Assembly (NCBI GenBank): GCA_905198155.1
Contig: CAJKBQ010000039.1
Span: 1-21,259, forward strand
Direction of reading: 5' to 3'
Length of the DNA stretch: 21,259 bases
Source of the DNA: an uncultured Eubacteriales bacterium
GTDB taxonomy: Bacteria > Bacillota > Clostridia > Oscillospirales > Acutalibacteraceae
The translations under genes and the position numbers were made by a program. Below, piece by piece: positions 7,363 to 14,604 of the stretch. The notes under the pieces are model-generated. The model was given only the letters and a program-made list of their open reading frames with translations, did not search any database and was not told the origin of the DNA. Positions within the stretch are counted from its first letter, which is position 1, and the number at the start of each line of letters is the position of its first letter.

Positions 7363-7645
7363 ATGCCGTTTTTGCAAAATGCTGGTCAAAAGGTGAATTT
7401 CCTTTTCGCGCTCGTCGCTGTCCTTTACCTCGTCCTGCTGACCGTTGATTTCGTCCGCTACGGCGGCGGCGTCGCGCCCAGCTGGATCACCGCCGCGTTT
7501 ACAATCGCGCTCGGCGGCTGGATCGGCTGCCGCCGCAGCGAAAAACCGGCCGCGCCGCGCGTTTTTGCGGTACTCGCCGTTGTACCGGCCGCCGCGCGTG
7601 TTTTTCGCCCCCGTATCCGGCAAATTTTTCACATTGGCGCAGTAA
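7363..7645 (+). pseudogene. small membrane protein gene, 3' end disrupted
   Basis: ATG 7363 lies 8 nt after GGAGG (7350-7354). The product starts MPFLQNAGQKVNFLF and has two hydrophobic segments (about residues 13-32 and 38-53). After about residue 60 the frame becomes Ala/Arg/Pro-rich and runs through a terminator hairpin (7649-7689) into antisense yhfC DNA, ending at 7872. In another frame the stretch just before the stop at 7643-7645 encodes FFAPVSGKFFTLAQ, which closely matches FFDPVSGEFFALAQ encoded at 7942-7986. The simplest reading is that the original end was lost through a frameshift and/or the duplication starting near 7601. I do not recognise the family. Confidence 0.5.
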
Positions 7646-7648
7646 AAA

Positions 7649-7689
7649 CCGGGCACCCGATGAAAATTCGGATGCCCGGATTCTTTTTT
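7649..7689. terminator. terminator, copy 1
   Basis: The stem CCGGGCACCCGA with TCGGATGCCCGG (one C/A mismatch) is followed on the plus strand by ATTCTTTTTT. It is the duplicated version of the hairpin at 7990-8030. Confidence 0.75.
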
Positions 7690-7696
7690 ATGCCCG

Positions 7697-7881
7697 TCAC
7701 AGTCGGCGCGCCGCCGGTTCCAAGTCCGGCATGGCGTGATACGCGCGCCACGCAAGCACGGCCGCGCACGCTGTCCCCAGCACCAGCACAATCTGCCCGG
7801 CAAGCATCGGCAGCAGCCCCACCTGCGCCAGCCCCATCGGCAGGATCGCCGCCAGCTGGATCGATGCGCTGACCGGCAGCA
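7697..7881 (-). pseudogene. 3' fragment of the yhfC-type gene
   Basis: This minus-strand fragment encodes the last 60 or so residues of the intact protein at 8038-8829 (SASIQLAAILPMGLAQVGLL onward to EPAARRL and the stop), with one amino acid change (Asn in the parent is Asp/Ser-side variation at the single G/A site). It lacks the first three quarters of the gene and any start signal. It arose from the 281-bp duplication. Confidence 0.8.
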
Positions 7882-7986
7882 AACGCATTCGTGCGCAAGG
7901 GCTATGTATTCACACAACCCAGCGGTGCCGGGGAATGGATATTTTTCGACCCCGTTTCCGGCGAATTTTTCGCATTGGCGCAGTAA
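7882..7986 (+). pseudogene. C-terminal fragment of an unidentified plus-strand gene
   Basis: One frame reads NAFVRKGYVFTQPSGAGEWI and then FFDPVSGEFFALAQ before TAA at 7984-7986. The composition looks like a real protein end rather than random frame. It begins abruptly at the boundary with the yhfC fragment and has no start. Its last 14 residues match, with four changes, the frame that ends at 7645. It abuts the terminator at 7990, as a normal gene end would. Family unknown. Confidence 0.5.
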
Positions 7987-8222
7987 AAACCGGGCACCCG
8001 ATGAAAATTCGGATGCCCGGATTCTTTTTTATGCCCGTCACAGTCGGCGCGCCGCCGGTTCCAAGTCCGGCATGGCGTGATACGCGCGCCACGCAAGCAC
8101 GGCCGCGCACGCTGTCCCCAGCACCAGCACAATCTGCCCGGCAAGCATCGGCAGCAGCCCCACCTGCGCCAGCCCCATCGGCAGGATCGCCGCCAGCTGG
8201 ATCAATGCGCTGACCGGCAGCA
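7942..8222. repeat. direct repeat copy 2 of the 281-bp duplication
   Basis: Partner of 7601-7881. This copy overlaps the 3' end of the intact yhfC-type gene, so it is probably the original location and copy 1 the derivative. Confidence 0.92.
7990..8030. terminator. bidirectional terminator between convergent genes
   Basis: Stem CCGGGCACCCGA (7990-8001) with TCGGATGCCCGG (8009-8020). The plus strand continues ATTCTTTTTT; the minus strand continues TTTTTAC. It lies 8 bp past the stop of the minus-strand yhfC-type gene. Confidence 0.8.
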
Positions 8223-8829
8223 GATTTTTCTGCGCCGTCCGCATCGCGGCAAACACCAGCATCGCCAGCGACGTTTGCAGCACCAGCCGCACCGCGCGCT
8301 CCGCCATTGCCCACACGCAGTCGCCGACGGTCAGGTTGGCAACCTGCTCCAGCACGGCATTCAGCTCGGCGCGGTCTCCCTCCGTCACGGCGGCAATCAC
8401 TTCGGAGATGGATCCGTCTGCCATTGCCAGCGCATACGAAAAATATGTCAGCGCGGTCAGCCCCATCGTCAGGATCGATTCCGCCGTGCCGAACCCCAGC
8501 CCGAACGAGACGCCGTCCCGCCGGTCGGTGCGCGTTTTGTGCAGCACGCGGAACCCCATGTACCGCCCGAGCGTTTCCGTTCCGACGACAAAAACCACGT
8601 TGTACAGTGCGTAGATCCACGCGTTTTCGCCGATGAACCGGAGCAGCAGCAGGTCGCACAGCCCCTTGATGCACATCGAAAAGCACAGGTACACAAATAT
8701 CCCGCCGAAAAACGGCTTAAATTCCCCGTGCTTTGCGATTTTCCACACGGTCATCACAATCAGCCCCAGCATGAAGCTGACGGTCATCAATACGCCCAGC
8801 AGCGTAACAATCGGTTCCGATACGGTCAT
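8038..8829 (-). CDS. YhfC family membrane protein (putative intramembrane protease superfamily)
   Basis: A 263-residue protein with about seven to eight hydrophobic segments, starting at ATG 8829 behind an AAAGGA element. The stretch GLGFGTAESIL (about residues 110-120) corresponds to the conserved glycine-rich, glutamate-containing motif of YhfC proteins, which belong to the glutamic-type intramembrane protease superfamily together with PrsW-like proteins. Here the residue that is often His after the GxG is Phe, and I see no other membrane-embedded His, so catalysis is doubtful. It has its own promoter and terminator. A partial copy of its 3' end lies downstream at 7697-7881. Substrate and role are unknown. 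Confidence 0.72.
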   Translation of the reverse strand: MTVSEPIVTLLGVLMTVSFMLGLIVMTVWKIAKHGEFKPFFGGIFVYLCFSMCIKGLCDLLLLRFIGENAWIYALYNVVFVVGTETLGRYMGFRVLHKTRTDRRDGVSFGLGFGTAESILTMGLTALTYFSYALAMADGSISEVIAAVTEGDRAELNAVLEQVANLTVGDCVWAMAERAVRLVLQTSLAMLVFAAMRTAQKNLLPVSALIQLAAILPMGLAQVGLLPMLAGQIVLVLGTACAAVLAWRAYHAMPDLEPAARRL

Positions 8830-8876
8830 GAATGGTTCGTCCTTTCCGGCCGCGCCAGCGGGTGCGGCTGTGTTTC

Positions 8877-8904
8877 ATTGTATCACAAATTCTGCGTTCG
8901 TCAA
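8877..8904 (-). promoter_or_regulatory. sigma-A promoter of the yhfC-type gene
   Basis: Read on the minus strand: TTGACG (8904-8899), 16 bp, TACAAT (8882-8877). Confidence 0.75.
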
Positions 8905-8941
8905 CCGCTGCGGGCGAAAGTTCGGAAAAAGTTTACGATTC

Positions 8942-8979
8942 GGGCGGTTGATTTTTTGGGAAAATCACAAAATCCGCCC
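8942..8979. other. inverted repeat after the second MATE gene
   Basis: GGGCGG (8942-8947) pairs with CCGCCC (8974-8979), and TGATTTT (8949-8955) with AAAATCA (8961-8967), separated by an asymmetric bulge. It lies between two minus-strand genes. There is no T run, so as a terminator it would be atypical. Confidence 0.45.
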
Positions 8980-9042
8980 CACACCGTTCCAATCGATTCC
9001 TGTCCGCCAAACCAAAGCATCGCCATGACCCCAAATCCCCTT

Positions 9043-10410
9043 TTACAAACGAGCATCCGATTCTTCCATCCCCCCGTCCGGCGCACGCAGTTCTTTCAAA
9101 ATCGAAATTTGCAGCGGGATCGAGATCAAAAACGTGCAAATGTCCGACACCATCTGCGTGATCTGCACCCCCAGCGCGTCCAGGATATGCGGCAGGATCA
9201 GAATCAGCGGGATAAACAGGAACCCCTGCCGCGCCGCCGCCAAAAACGACGCCCGCACCGCTTTGCCCATCGTCTGCATTTCCATGTTGCACATCACGAT
9301 CCACGCGTTCAGCGGGAACACGGCAGCCATGTACCGCAGCGTCGGGACGCCGAAGTCGATCACCTGCGGGTCGCTGCTGAACAGTGCCACCAGCTGCGGC
9401 GCAAACGCAAACGCCACCCCCGACACGATCACCAAAAACACCGCCGACACCCGCACGCAAAACCAAAACGCCCGCCGCACGCGCGAATACTGCTGCGCGC
9501 CGTAGTTGAACCCGCACACCGGCTGGAACCCCTGCCCAAACCCGATCATCGCCGAGTTCAGGAACATCATGATCCGGGCGCAGACCGACATCGCGGTAAT
9601 CGCATAGTCGCCGAATCCCCCGGCCGCGCGGTTCAGGCAGATCGACGCCAGCGACGCAATCCCCTGGCGGCAGAGCGACGGCGCGCCGCCGTTCAGGATG
9701 GCCAGCAGGTAGTGCCGGTTGGGCTGGAAGTTCCGCACCCGGATTTTCAGGTTGTCGCTGCGCGCCACGCCGATCCACAGCAGCAGAAAACTGACAAACT
9801 GGCTCACAACCGTCGCAATCGCCGCACCGCGGATCCCCATGTTCAGCCCCAAAATCAGCAGCGGATCCAGCGCGCAGTTCAGCACTGCGCCGCTCGTTAG
9901 GCCGATCATCGCAAACACGGCGTTCCCCTGGAACCGCAGCTGATTGTTCAGCACCAGCGACGCGCACATATACGGCGCGCCCAGCAGGATATACGTCAGG
10001 TAGTCTTTGGCATAGGGGTAAATGGTGTCGGTAGAGCCGAGCAGGTACGCCAGCGGCCGCAGAAAGACCAGCCCCAGCACCGTGATGCACGCCCCCGCGA
10101 TCATCGCGCCGAAAAAGCCCACCGATGCCATCCGTTCGGCTTCGTCTGTGCTGCCGGAGCCGAGCGCGCGGGAGATAAAGTTGCCGCTGCCGTGCCCAAA
10201 GAAAAACCCGAACGCCTGGATCACCGTCATCAGCGAAAACACCACCCCCACCGCGCCGGTGATGCTGGTGTTGTCCAGCAGGCTGACGAAGTAGGTGTCC
10301 GCCATGTTGTAAAACGTGGTCACCAACATACTAATGATGGTGGGGACGGCCAGCTTCGCAATCAGCCGTTCCACCGGCTCGTGCGTCATCCGGTATCGTT
10401 TGTTTTCCAT
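9043..10410 (-). CDS. MATE family efflux transporter (second copy, MepA/NorM-like)
   Basis: A 455-residue protein starting MENKRYRMTHEPVERLI at ATG 10410, with about twelve hydrophobic segments. The features PVERLIAKLAVPTIISMLVT, YNMADTYFV, and the asparagine/glycine-rich FNYGAQQYSRVRRAFW in the second half are typical of Clostridia MATE exporters. It differs clearly from the exporter at 3974, so this is not a recent duplicate. The ribosome site is weak (GCAGG about 10 nt upstream). A leader of about 50 nt with no obvious structure distinguishes it from the first MATE gene. Substrate cannot be told from sequence. Confidence 0.88.
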   Translation of the reverse strand: MENKRYRMTHEPVERLIAKLAVPTIISMLVTTFYNMADTYFVSLLDNTSITGAVGVVFSLMTVIQAFGFFFGHGSGNFISRALGSGSTDEAERMASVGFFGAMIAGACITVLGLVFLRPLAYLLGSTDTIYPYAKDYLTYILLGAPYMCASLVLNNQLRFQGNAVFAMIGLTSGAVLNCALDPLLILGLNMGIRGAAIATVVSQFVSFLLLWIGVARSDNLKIRVRNFQPNRHYLLAILNGGAPSLCRQGIASLASICLNRAAGGFGDYAITAMSVCARIMMFLNSAMIGFGQGFQPVCGFNYGAQQYSRVRRAFWFCVRVSAVFLVIVSGVAFAFAPQLVALFSSDPQVIDFGVPTLRYMAAVFPLNAWIVMCNMEMQTMGKAVRASFLAAARQGFLFIPLILILPHILDALGVQITQMVSDICTFLISIPLQISILKELRAPDGGMEESDARL

Positions 10411-10470
10411 CCAAAACGCCTGCTTTCCGTGTTTTTCCGTGTTTTTTCGCGCGTTTGCGCAGCTGCATCC

Positions 10471-10499
10471 AGTGTAGCACATTTCGCCGAAAAATGCAA
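10471..10499 (-). promoter_or_regulatory. sigma-A promoter of the second MATE gene
   Basis: Read on the minus strand: TTGCAT (10499-10494), 17 bp, TACACT (10476-10471). Confidence 0.75.
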
Positions 10500-10577
10500 A
10501 GCATATCTGCAAAAAAACAAAAAAATTCGGATTTCAAAAAGAAATTTTCAATTTGTTCTTTTATTCCTTGCAGTTTA

Positions 10578-10586
10578 TGCTATAAT
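10578..10586 (+). promoter_or_regulatory. extended -10 promoter of the coiled-coil protein gene
   Basis: TGC-TATAAT at 10578-10586 is a full extended -10 element. The -35 region is poor (CTTTTA at 10558), and the upstream DNA is A/T-rich, which may compensate. Confidence 0.7.
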
Positions 10587-10634
10587 AATAGTAGAAAACC
10601 CCCGCAGGGGGCACAAAGAAGGGAGCCGAGGAAT

Positions 10635-11183
10635 ATGTCTTTTTTTGAAGAACTGGGAAAGAAGCTGAACTTCGCCATGGGCGAAACGGTTTCCAAAACC
10701 AAGGAAATTGCAAGCGTGACCAAGCTGAATACATCCATCGCGGCGCGTCAGCACGAAATTGAGGACGCGTACAGGGAGATCGGCCGGGCGCTGTATGCGC
10801 GCGAGGTCAACGATCCGGACAGCCCCGTGGCATCGCTGTGCGCCAAAGTGGCGGCGAATCTGGATTCGATCGCGGATATGAAGGCGCAGATCGCGCAGCT
10901 GAAATCCAACACGGCGGAAAACCGCATAGCGCGCTCGGAAGCGATTTTCGGCGCAGAACCGGCTCCGCAGCCCGCGGAAACGCCGGAAGAAGCCGAGGCG
11001 GCTGCTGAGCCGGTCGCGGACGCGGTGGAAGCGGCGGCGGATGCGGTCGCGCCGATTGTGGATGCGGCGGAGCAGACCGCGCACGATGCGGCGGAAGCCG
11101 TTGCGGATGCGGCGGAGATTGCAGCGGATGCGGCTGCGGACGCAGCAGACGAGACGGCGCAGACGCCGGACGACACGCTGTAA
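10635..11183 (+). CDS. small coiled-coil protein with Ala/Glu-rich tail, function unknown
   Basis: A 182-residue soluble protein starting MSFFEELGKKLNFAMGETVS at ATG 10635, behind AAGGGAG. The first 100 residues are helical, with a pattern (KTKEIASVTKLNTSIAARQH, then EIEDAYREIGRALYA) common in small Clostridia proteins that often end in a zinc ribbon. Here no cysteine pair follows; instead residues from about 115 to 180 are a low-complexity run of Ala, Asp, Glu and Val in short EAAADA-like repeats. It is likely cytoplasmic, and may be an amphipathic-helix protein. The strong promoter and terminator imply a well-expressed single gene. Function unknown. Confidence 0.75.
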   Translation: MSFFEELGKKLNFAMGETVSKTKEIASVTKLNTSIAARQHEIEDAYREIGRALYAREVNDPDSPVASLCAKVAANLDSIADMKAQIAQLKSNTAENRIARSEAIFGAEPAPQPAETPEEAEAAAEPVADAVEAAADAVAPIVDAAEQTAHDAAEAVADAAEIAADAAADAADETAQTPDDTL

Positions 11184-11202
11184 CGCGCCGTCCGCGTACG
11201 GC

Positions 11203-11244
11203 AAAGGCCGAACCAATCGGGAGCGCATTGGTTCGGCCTTTTTT
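11203..11244 (+). terminator. strong terminator after the coiled-coil protein gene
   Basis: AAAGGCCGAACCAAT (11203-11217) pairs perfectly with ATTGGTTCGGCCTTT, followed by TTTTT. It precedes the fic gene by only about 30 bp, so fic expression may depend on read-through or on an unseen promoter. Confidence 0.92.
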
Positions 11245-11275
11245 GACAGCAAAATTCCGACAGGGAGGGATACGA

Positions 11276-12046
11276 GTGGCATTTCCGCAGCATCCGTACA
11301 CGGACGCCGTCGCGTATTGGCAGGCGCAGAAAATTCGGACGGCCGCGCAGCTGGAATTGGCGCTGGATCATTTCTGCGTCCTATTCGCCTACCATTCCGG
11401 CGCGATCGAAAACGCGCAGATTACGTACCACGACACGCGGGAAATCTTTGAAAACGGAAAAGTAATCAATTTTACCGGCGATTTGCGGACATTGTACGAA
11501 ATCGCGAACCAAAAGCACTGCGCGGAATACCTGATGGAAAAAATTGCAGACCGCGCGCCGGTCAGCGAACCGTTGGTGCTGGAAATCCACCGGCTGCTGA
11601 CCCAGGGCACATACGATGCGCGCCGGTATGCCGTGCAGGCCGAGCGGCCGGGCGCGTACAAACAGCACGATTATGTCACCGGGCGCTGCGAAGTCGGCAC
11701 ACCGGCCGGGGAGGTACCGCGCCGGATGCAGGAGCTGATCGACGAGGTGCACGACGCCGCGCCGGTTGGCACGGAAAACATCCTGAAAACGGCCGCTTAT
11801 TTTCACAACGTGCTGGAATCGATCCACCCGTTCGCCGACGGCAACGGCCGCGTGGGGCGCACGATGATGAATTACATCCTGATGATGCACGACGTGCCGC
11901 CGATTATTATTTTTGACGAGGACAAAAAATACTATTACGCAGCGCTGGAACAATTTGACGAATCGGCAGATTTGCAGCCGACGGTCGAATTTTTCAAATA
12001 TGAAATGGAGAAAACATGGGCCAAAACGCTGGATCGCGCCCGGTGA
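11276..12046 (+). CDS. Fic family protein (class II AMPylase with N-terminal inhibitory motif)
   Basis: A 256-residue protein. I chose GTG 11276 because AGGGAGG (11263-11269) is 7 nt upstream; the longer frame upstream runs into the terminator. Residues 184-195 are HPFADGNGRVGR, an exact match to the catalytic HPFx(D/E)GNGRxxR motif. Residues 41-46 are SGAIEN, matching the (S/T)xxxE(G/N) inhibitory helix, and its N-terminal place makes it class II. Fic enzymes transfer AMP from ATP to hydroxyl side chains of target proteins; the inhibitory Glu usually restrains this. No antitoxin gene is next to it, consistent with self-inhibition. Glycerol kinase follows 53 bp later on the same strand with no visible promoter between, so the two are probably co-transcribed. 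Target unknown. Confidence 0.9.
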   Translation: MAFPQHPYTDAVAYWQAQKIRTAAQLELALDHFCVLFAYHSGAIENAQITYHDTREIFENGKVINFTGDLRTLYEIANQKHCAEYLMEKIADRAPVSEPLVLEIHRLLTQGTYDARRYAVQAERPGAYKQHDYVTGRCEVGTPAGEVPRRMQELIDEVHDAAPVGTENILKTAAYFHNVLESIHPFADGNGRVGRTMMNYILMMHDVPPIIIFDEDKKYYYAALEQFDESADLQPTVEFFKYEMEKTWAKTLDRAR

Positions 12047-12099
12047 ATCCGGTGATTCGCGCGCAAACCCATATTGCTCAAAAAAAGGAGTGCGTACCA

Positions 12100-13605
12100 A
12101 TGCGGAAAAAGTACATTGCGGCGCTGGACCAAGGCACAACCAGCTCGCGCGCCATCCTGTTTGACGCGGAGCAGCACATGGCCGCCGTGGCGCAGCAGGA
12201 GTTCCGGCAGTTTTACCCCAAACCCGGATGGGTGGAGCACGACCCCGAGGAGATTGCGGCCACGCAGCTGGGCGTGCTGTACGACGTGATTGAGCAGGCG
12301 GGCGCGGACCCCGCCGAGATTGCGGCGATCGGGATTGCGAATCAGCGCGAAACGACGATTGTGTGGGATCGGCGGACGGGGATTCCGGTGTGCAACGCGA
12401 TTGTGTGGCAATGCCGCCGCACGGCGGAGCTGTGCGACCGGCTGAAAGCGGATGGCCGCGCCGACGAGATTCGCCGCATCACGGGGCTGCCGGTGGACGC
12501 CTATTTTTCCGCGACCAAGCTGCAATGGATTCTGGATCACGTGGACGGTGCGCGCGCCCGCGCCGAGCGCGGCGAGCTGCTGTTCGGCACGGTGGACAGC
12601 TGGCTGATCTGGAAGCTGACCGGCGGCCGCGTGCACGCAACCGACCGCACCAACGCGTCCCGCACGATGCTGTACGACATCCGCAATCTGCGCTGGGACG
12701 AGCACCTCTGCGACCTGCTGCGCATTCCGATGGCGATGCTGCCGGAAGTGCGGCCAAGCAGCGGGATTTTGGGGACGGCGGAAATCGGCGGCGCGCAGAT
12801 TCCGATTGCCGGCGTCGCGGGCGACCAGCAGGCCGCGCTGTTCGGGCAGGCGTGCTTTGACCGCGGCGACGCGAAGAATACATACGGCACCGGCTGCTTT
12901 TTGCTGATGAACACCGGCCGCGAACCGTTTGAAAGCCGGAACGGGCTGATTACCACGCTGGCAGCGTCGGCGGACGACACGCCGCGCTATGCGCTGGAAG
13001 GCAGTGTGTTCTGCGGCGGGTCGGTGATCCAGTGGCTGCGGGACGAGCTGCGGCTGATCGATTCCAGCGCCGACAGCGAATATTTTGCCGCCAAAGTGCC
13101 GGACACCGGCGGCGTGTACCTGGTTCCGGCGTTCACGGGGCTGGGCGCGCCGTATTGGGATATGTACGCGCGCGGCACGATGGTCGGGATGACGCGCGGC
13201 ACCACGCGGTGCCATTTGATCCGCGCGGCGCTGGAATCGATCGCGTACCAGACGCGCGACGTGCTGGACGCGATGACGCGCGACACGGGGATTGCGCTGT
13301 CCGGGCTGAAAGTGGACGGCGGCGCAAGCGCCAACAACCTGCTGATGCAGTTCCAGTCCGACGTCACGAACACCATCGTCCGCCGCCCGCGCGTCCGCGA
13401 AACGACGGCGCTGGGCGCGGCGTATCTGGCGGGGCTGGCCGTCGGATTCTGGCGCGATTTGGACGAGCTGCGCGCGCACTGGGAGATGGATCGGGCGTTC
13501 GTCCCGTCGATGACGGCCGCCGAACGGGACGGCTGCCTGCGCGGGTGGCGCCGGGCAGTGGAGACTGCGCGCCGGTGGAGCGCCGTTTCGACCGACGAAG
13601 CGTAA
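12100..13605 (+). CDS. glpK: glycerol kinase
   Basis: A 501-residue FGGY kinase starting at ATG 12100, 9 nt after AAGGAG. It converts glycerol and ATP to glycerol 3-phosphate in the cytoplasm. Diagnostic motifs: DQGTTSSR at 10-17 (phosphate binding), GIANQRETT at 78-86 (glycerol-binding Arg/Glu), TDRTNASRTMLYD near 181-193, GDQQAALFGQ at 241-250 (catalytic Asp242), TYGTGCF at 261-267, and the C-terminal FTGLGAPYWD and VDGGASANNLLMQFQ. Length is typical. The histidine phosphorylated by HPr in enterococcal-type enzymes appears replaced (Glu228, in EIGGAQIPIAG), so that control is probably absent. No glpF, glpD or glpO gene is adjacent, which is unusual; the neighbour upstream is fic. Confidence 0.95.
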   Translation: MRKKYIAALDQGTTSSRAILFDAEQHMAAVAQQEFRQFYPKPGWVEHDPEEIAATQLGVLYDVIEQAGADPAEIAAIGIANQRETTIVWDRRTGIPVCNAIVWQCRRTAELCDRLKADGRADEIRRITGLPVDAYFSATKLQWILDHVDGARARAERGELLFGTVDSWLIWKLTGGRVHATDRTNASRTMLYDIRNLRWDEHLCDLLRIPMAMLPEVRPSSGILGTAEIGGAQIPIAGVAGDQQAALFGQACFDRGDAKNTYGTGCFLLMNTGREPFESRNGLITTLAASADDTPRYALEGSVFCGGSVIQWLRDELRLIDSSADSEYFAAKVPDTGGVYLVPAFTGLGAPYWDMYARGTMVGMTRGTTRCHLIRAALESIAYQTRDVLDAMTRDTGIALSGLKVDGGASANNLLMQFQSDVTNTIVRRPRVRETTALGAAYLAGLAVGFWRDLDELRAHWEMDRAFVPSMTAAERDGCLRGWRRAVETARRWSAVSTDEA

Positions 13606-13618
13606 ATCCGGCGATGTG

Positions 13619-13660
13619 AAAAAACGGGAGGCTGGGTTGAGAACACAGCCTCCCGTTGCA
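13619..13660. terminator. bidirectional terminator, glpK / lipoprotein
   Basis: An 11-bp perfect stem, ACGGGAGGCTG (13624-13634) with CAGCCTCCCGT (13646-13656). On the minus strand six T residues follow at once; on the plus strand the T run is 10 nt away. It serves the two convergent genes. Confidence 0.85.
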
Positions 13661-13679
13661 TATAAACTTTTTTGGGATT

Positions 13680-14327
13680 TTACCGGTACCGCCGGTACGT
13701 TCCGGCGAAGCGGGCGGCGTCGCTGTCCTCGTACCCGGGGTTGACGGTGATCTCGATCGACGGGCCGTCCAGCAGCGTGACGGTGTAGCGGTCGTCGGAG
13801 ACGGTGCGGGCCGCAAGGTCCGTGGTGGACCAGACGCCGGTGAGCAGCTCGGCTTCGGCCATGATCGCGTAGGTCACGGACAGATCCTGCACGCAGTAGC
13901 TGACGGTAATCATCGCGTCGGGGTTTTCGTAGTCGCCGACCCACAGCTGATCCATCGCGTCGGACGGCGACATCTCGTGCTGAACGGGGTTGGATTTTTG
14001 CAGCACCACCGTGCGGCCGGAGCGGAACGCCAGCTGAATCTCGGTGCGGTCGCCGCTGAACACGATGGCGGCTTCGTCGCCGCCGCATTGCAGCGTGCCG
14101 GAGCCGTCGAACGCAAACGCGTAGGCGCCTTCGGTTTCGACGGTGCCTTCGGTTTGGCTGCGGGTTTCAAACGTACCGTCTGCAAAGAACGTCCAGAATG
14201 CGGTGTCGGTGTACCACCGCGCGCCGCTGAGCGGATTTTCCGGCTGTTTCGGCGATTTTTGACACGCCGGAACCAGCAAGCACAAGCACGCCAGGGCAAT
14301 TGCCGCCCAGCGCCGATATCGTTTCAT
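13680..14327 (-). CDS. small lipoprotein, function unknown
   Basis: A 215-residue protein starting MKRYRRWAAIALACLC at ATG 14327, behind AAAGG. The basic N-terminus, hydrophobic core and LVPAC lipobox (Cys22) mark a lipoprotein signal peptide, so the mature protein should be anchored on the outer face of the membrane. The rest is beta-rich with many Thr, Gly and Asp residues (WYTDTAFWTFFADGTFETRS near 38-57), resembling small lipocalin-like or META-like beta barrels, but I cannot name a family. It has its own promoter and a terminator shared with glpK. Confidence 0.78.
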   Translation of the reverse strand: MKRYRRWAAIALACLCLLVPACQKSPKQPENPLSGARWYTDTAFWTFFADGTFETRSQTEGTVETEGAYAFAFDGSGTLQCGGDEAAIVFSGDRTEIQLAFRSGRTVVLQKSNPVQHEMSPSDAMDQLWVGDYENPDAMITVSYCVQDLSVTYAIMAEAELLTGVWSTTDLAARTVSDDRYTVTLLDGPSIEITVNPGYEDSDAARFAGTYRRYR

Positions 14328-14372
14328 AGATGAATCCAACCTTTCGTGCGTTTTCGATGCATGGATGAACAT

Positions 14373-14401
14373 AGTATAGCACATTTGGGGCGGGAACACA
14401 A
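14373..14401 (-). promoter_or_regulatory. sigma-A promoter of the lipoprotein gene
   Basis: Read on the minus strand: TTGTGT (14401-14396), 17 bp, TATACT (14378-14373), with extended -10 TGC. Confidence 0.75.
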
Positions 14402-14473
14402 TGAACCAACGATGAATTTTTTCGACAAAAAGCGGCGGATTCGGCAGCGGGCAAAGTTGTGCCGCAAAAAGTC

Positions 14474-14503
14474 TTGACAAGTGCGCGGCGGGTGTGGTAT
14501 ACT
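14474..14503 (+). promoter_or_regulatory. promoter of tRNA-Thr
   Basis: TTGACA at 14474-14479, 18 bp, TATACT at 14498-14503, with extended -10 TGG at 14495-14497. The tRNA begins 18 bp after the -10 box. Confidence 0.85.
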
Positions 14504-14521
14504 ATGAAAACAAGCAGATAT

Positions 14522-14597
14522 GCTGGTGTAGCTCAGTTGGCAGAGCAGCTGATTTGTAATCAGCAGGTCGGGGGTTCGAGCCCGTCCACCAGCTCCA
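14522..14597 (+). tRNA. tRNA-Thr (anticodon TGT)
   Basis: A 76-nt cloverleaf: acceptor GCTGGTG with CACCAGC, D arm GCTC...GAGC, anticodon stem CTGA/TCAG with loop TTTGTAA (anticodon 14555-14557), T loop TTCGAGC and an encoded CCA (14595-14597). The T stem is GGGGG with CCGTC, which leaves a G-G mismatch at the third pair and a G-T pair next to it. Most relatives have CCCTC or CCCCC here. Confidence 0.93.
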
Positions 14598-14604
14598 AGC
14601 AAAA

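Larger units (their letters stand above)
7601..7881. repeat. direct repeat copy 1 of a 281-bp duplication
   Basis: 7601-7881 repeats at 7942-8222, an offset of 341 bp. From 7637 to 7880 there is only one difference (G at 7863, A at 8204); the first 36 bp carry four differences. The unit contains the tail of a plus-strand gene, a bidirectional terminator and the 3' end of the minus-strand yhfC-type gene. Confidence 0.92.

Noticed and set aside
7842..8829. intact second yhfC gene in the duplication
   Set aside because: Only the last 60 or so codons are duplicated, without start or ribosome site.
11243..11274. promoter for fic starting at TTGACA in the terminator T run
   Set aside because: The hexamer matches, but the only -10-like sequence (GATACG) is 20 bp away and overlaps the start codon region.
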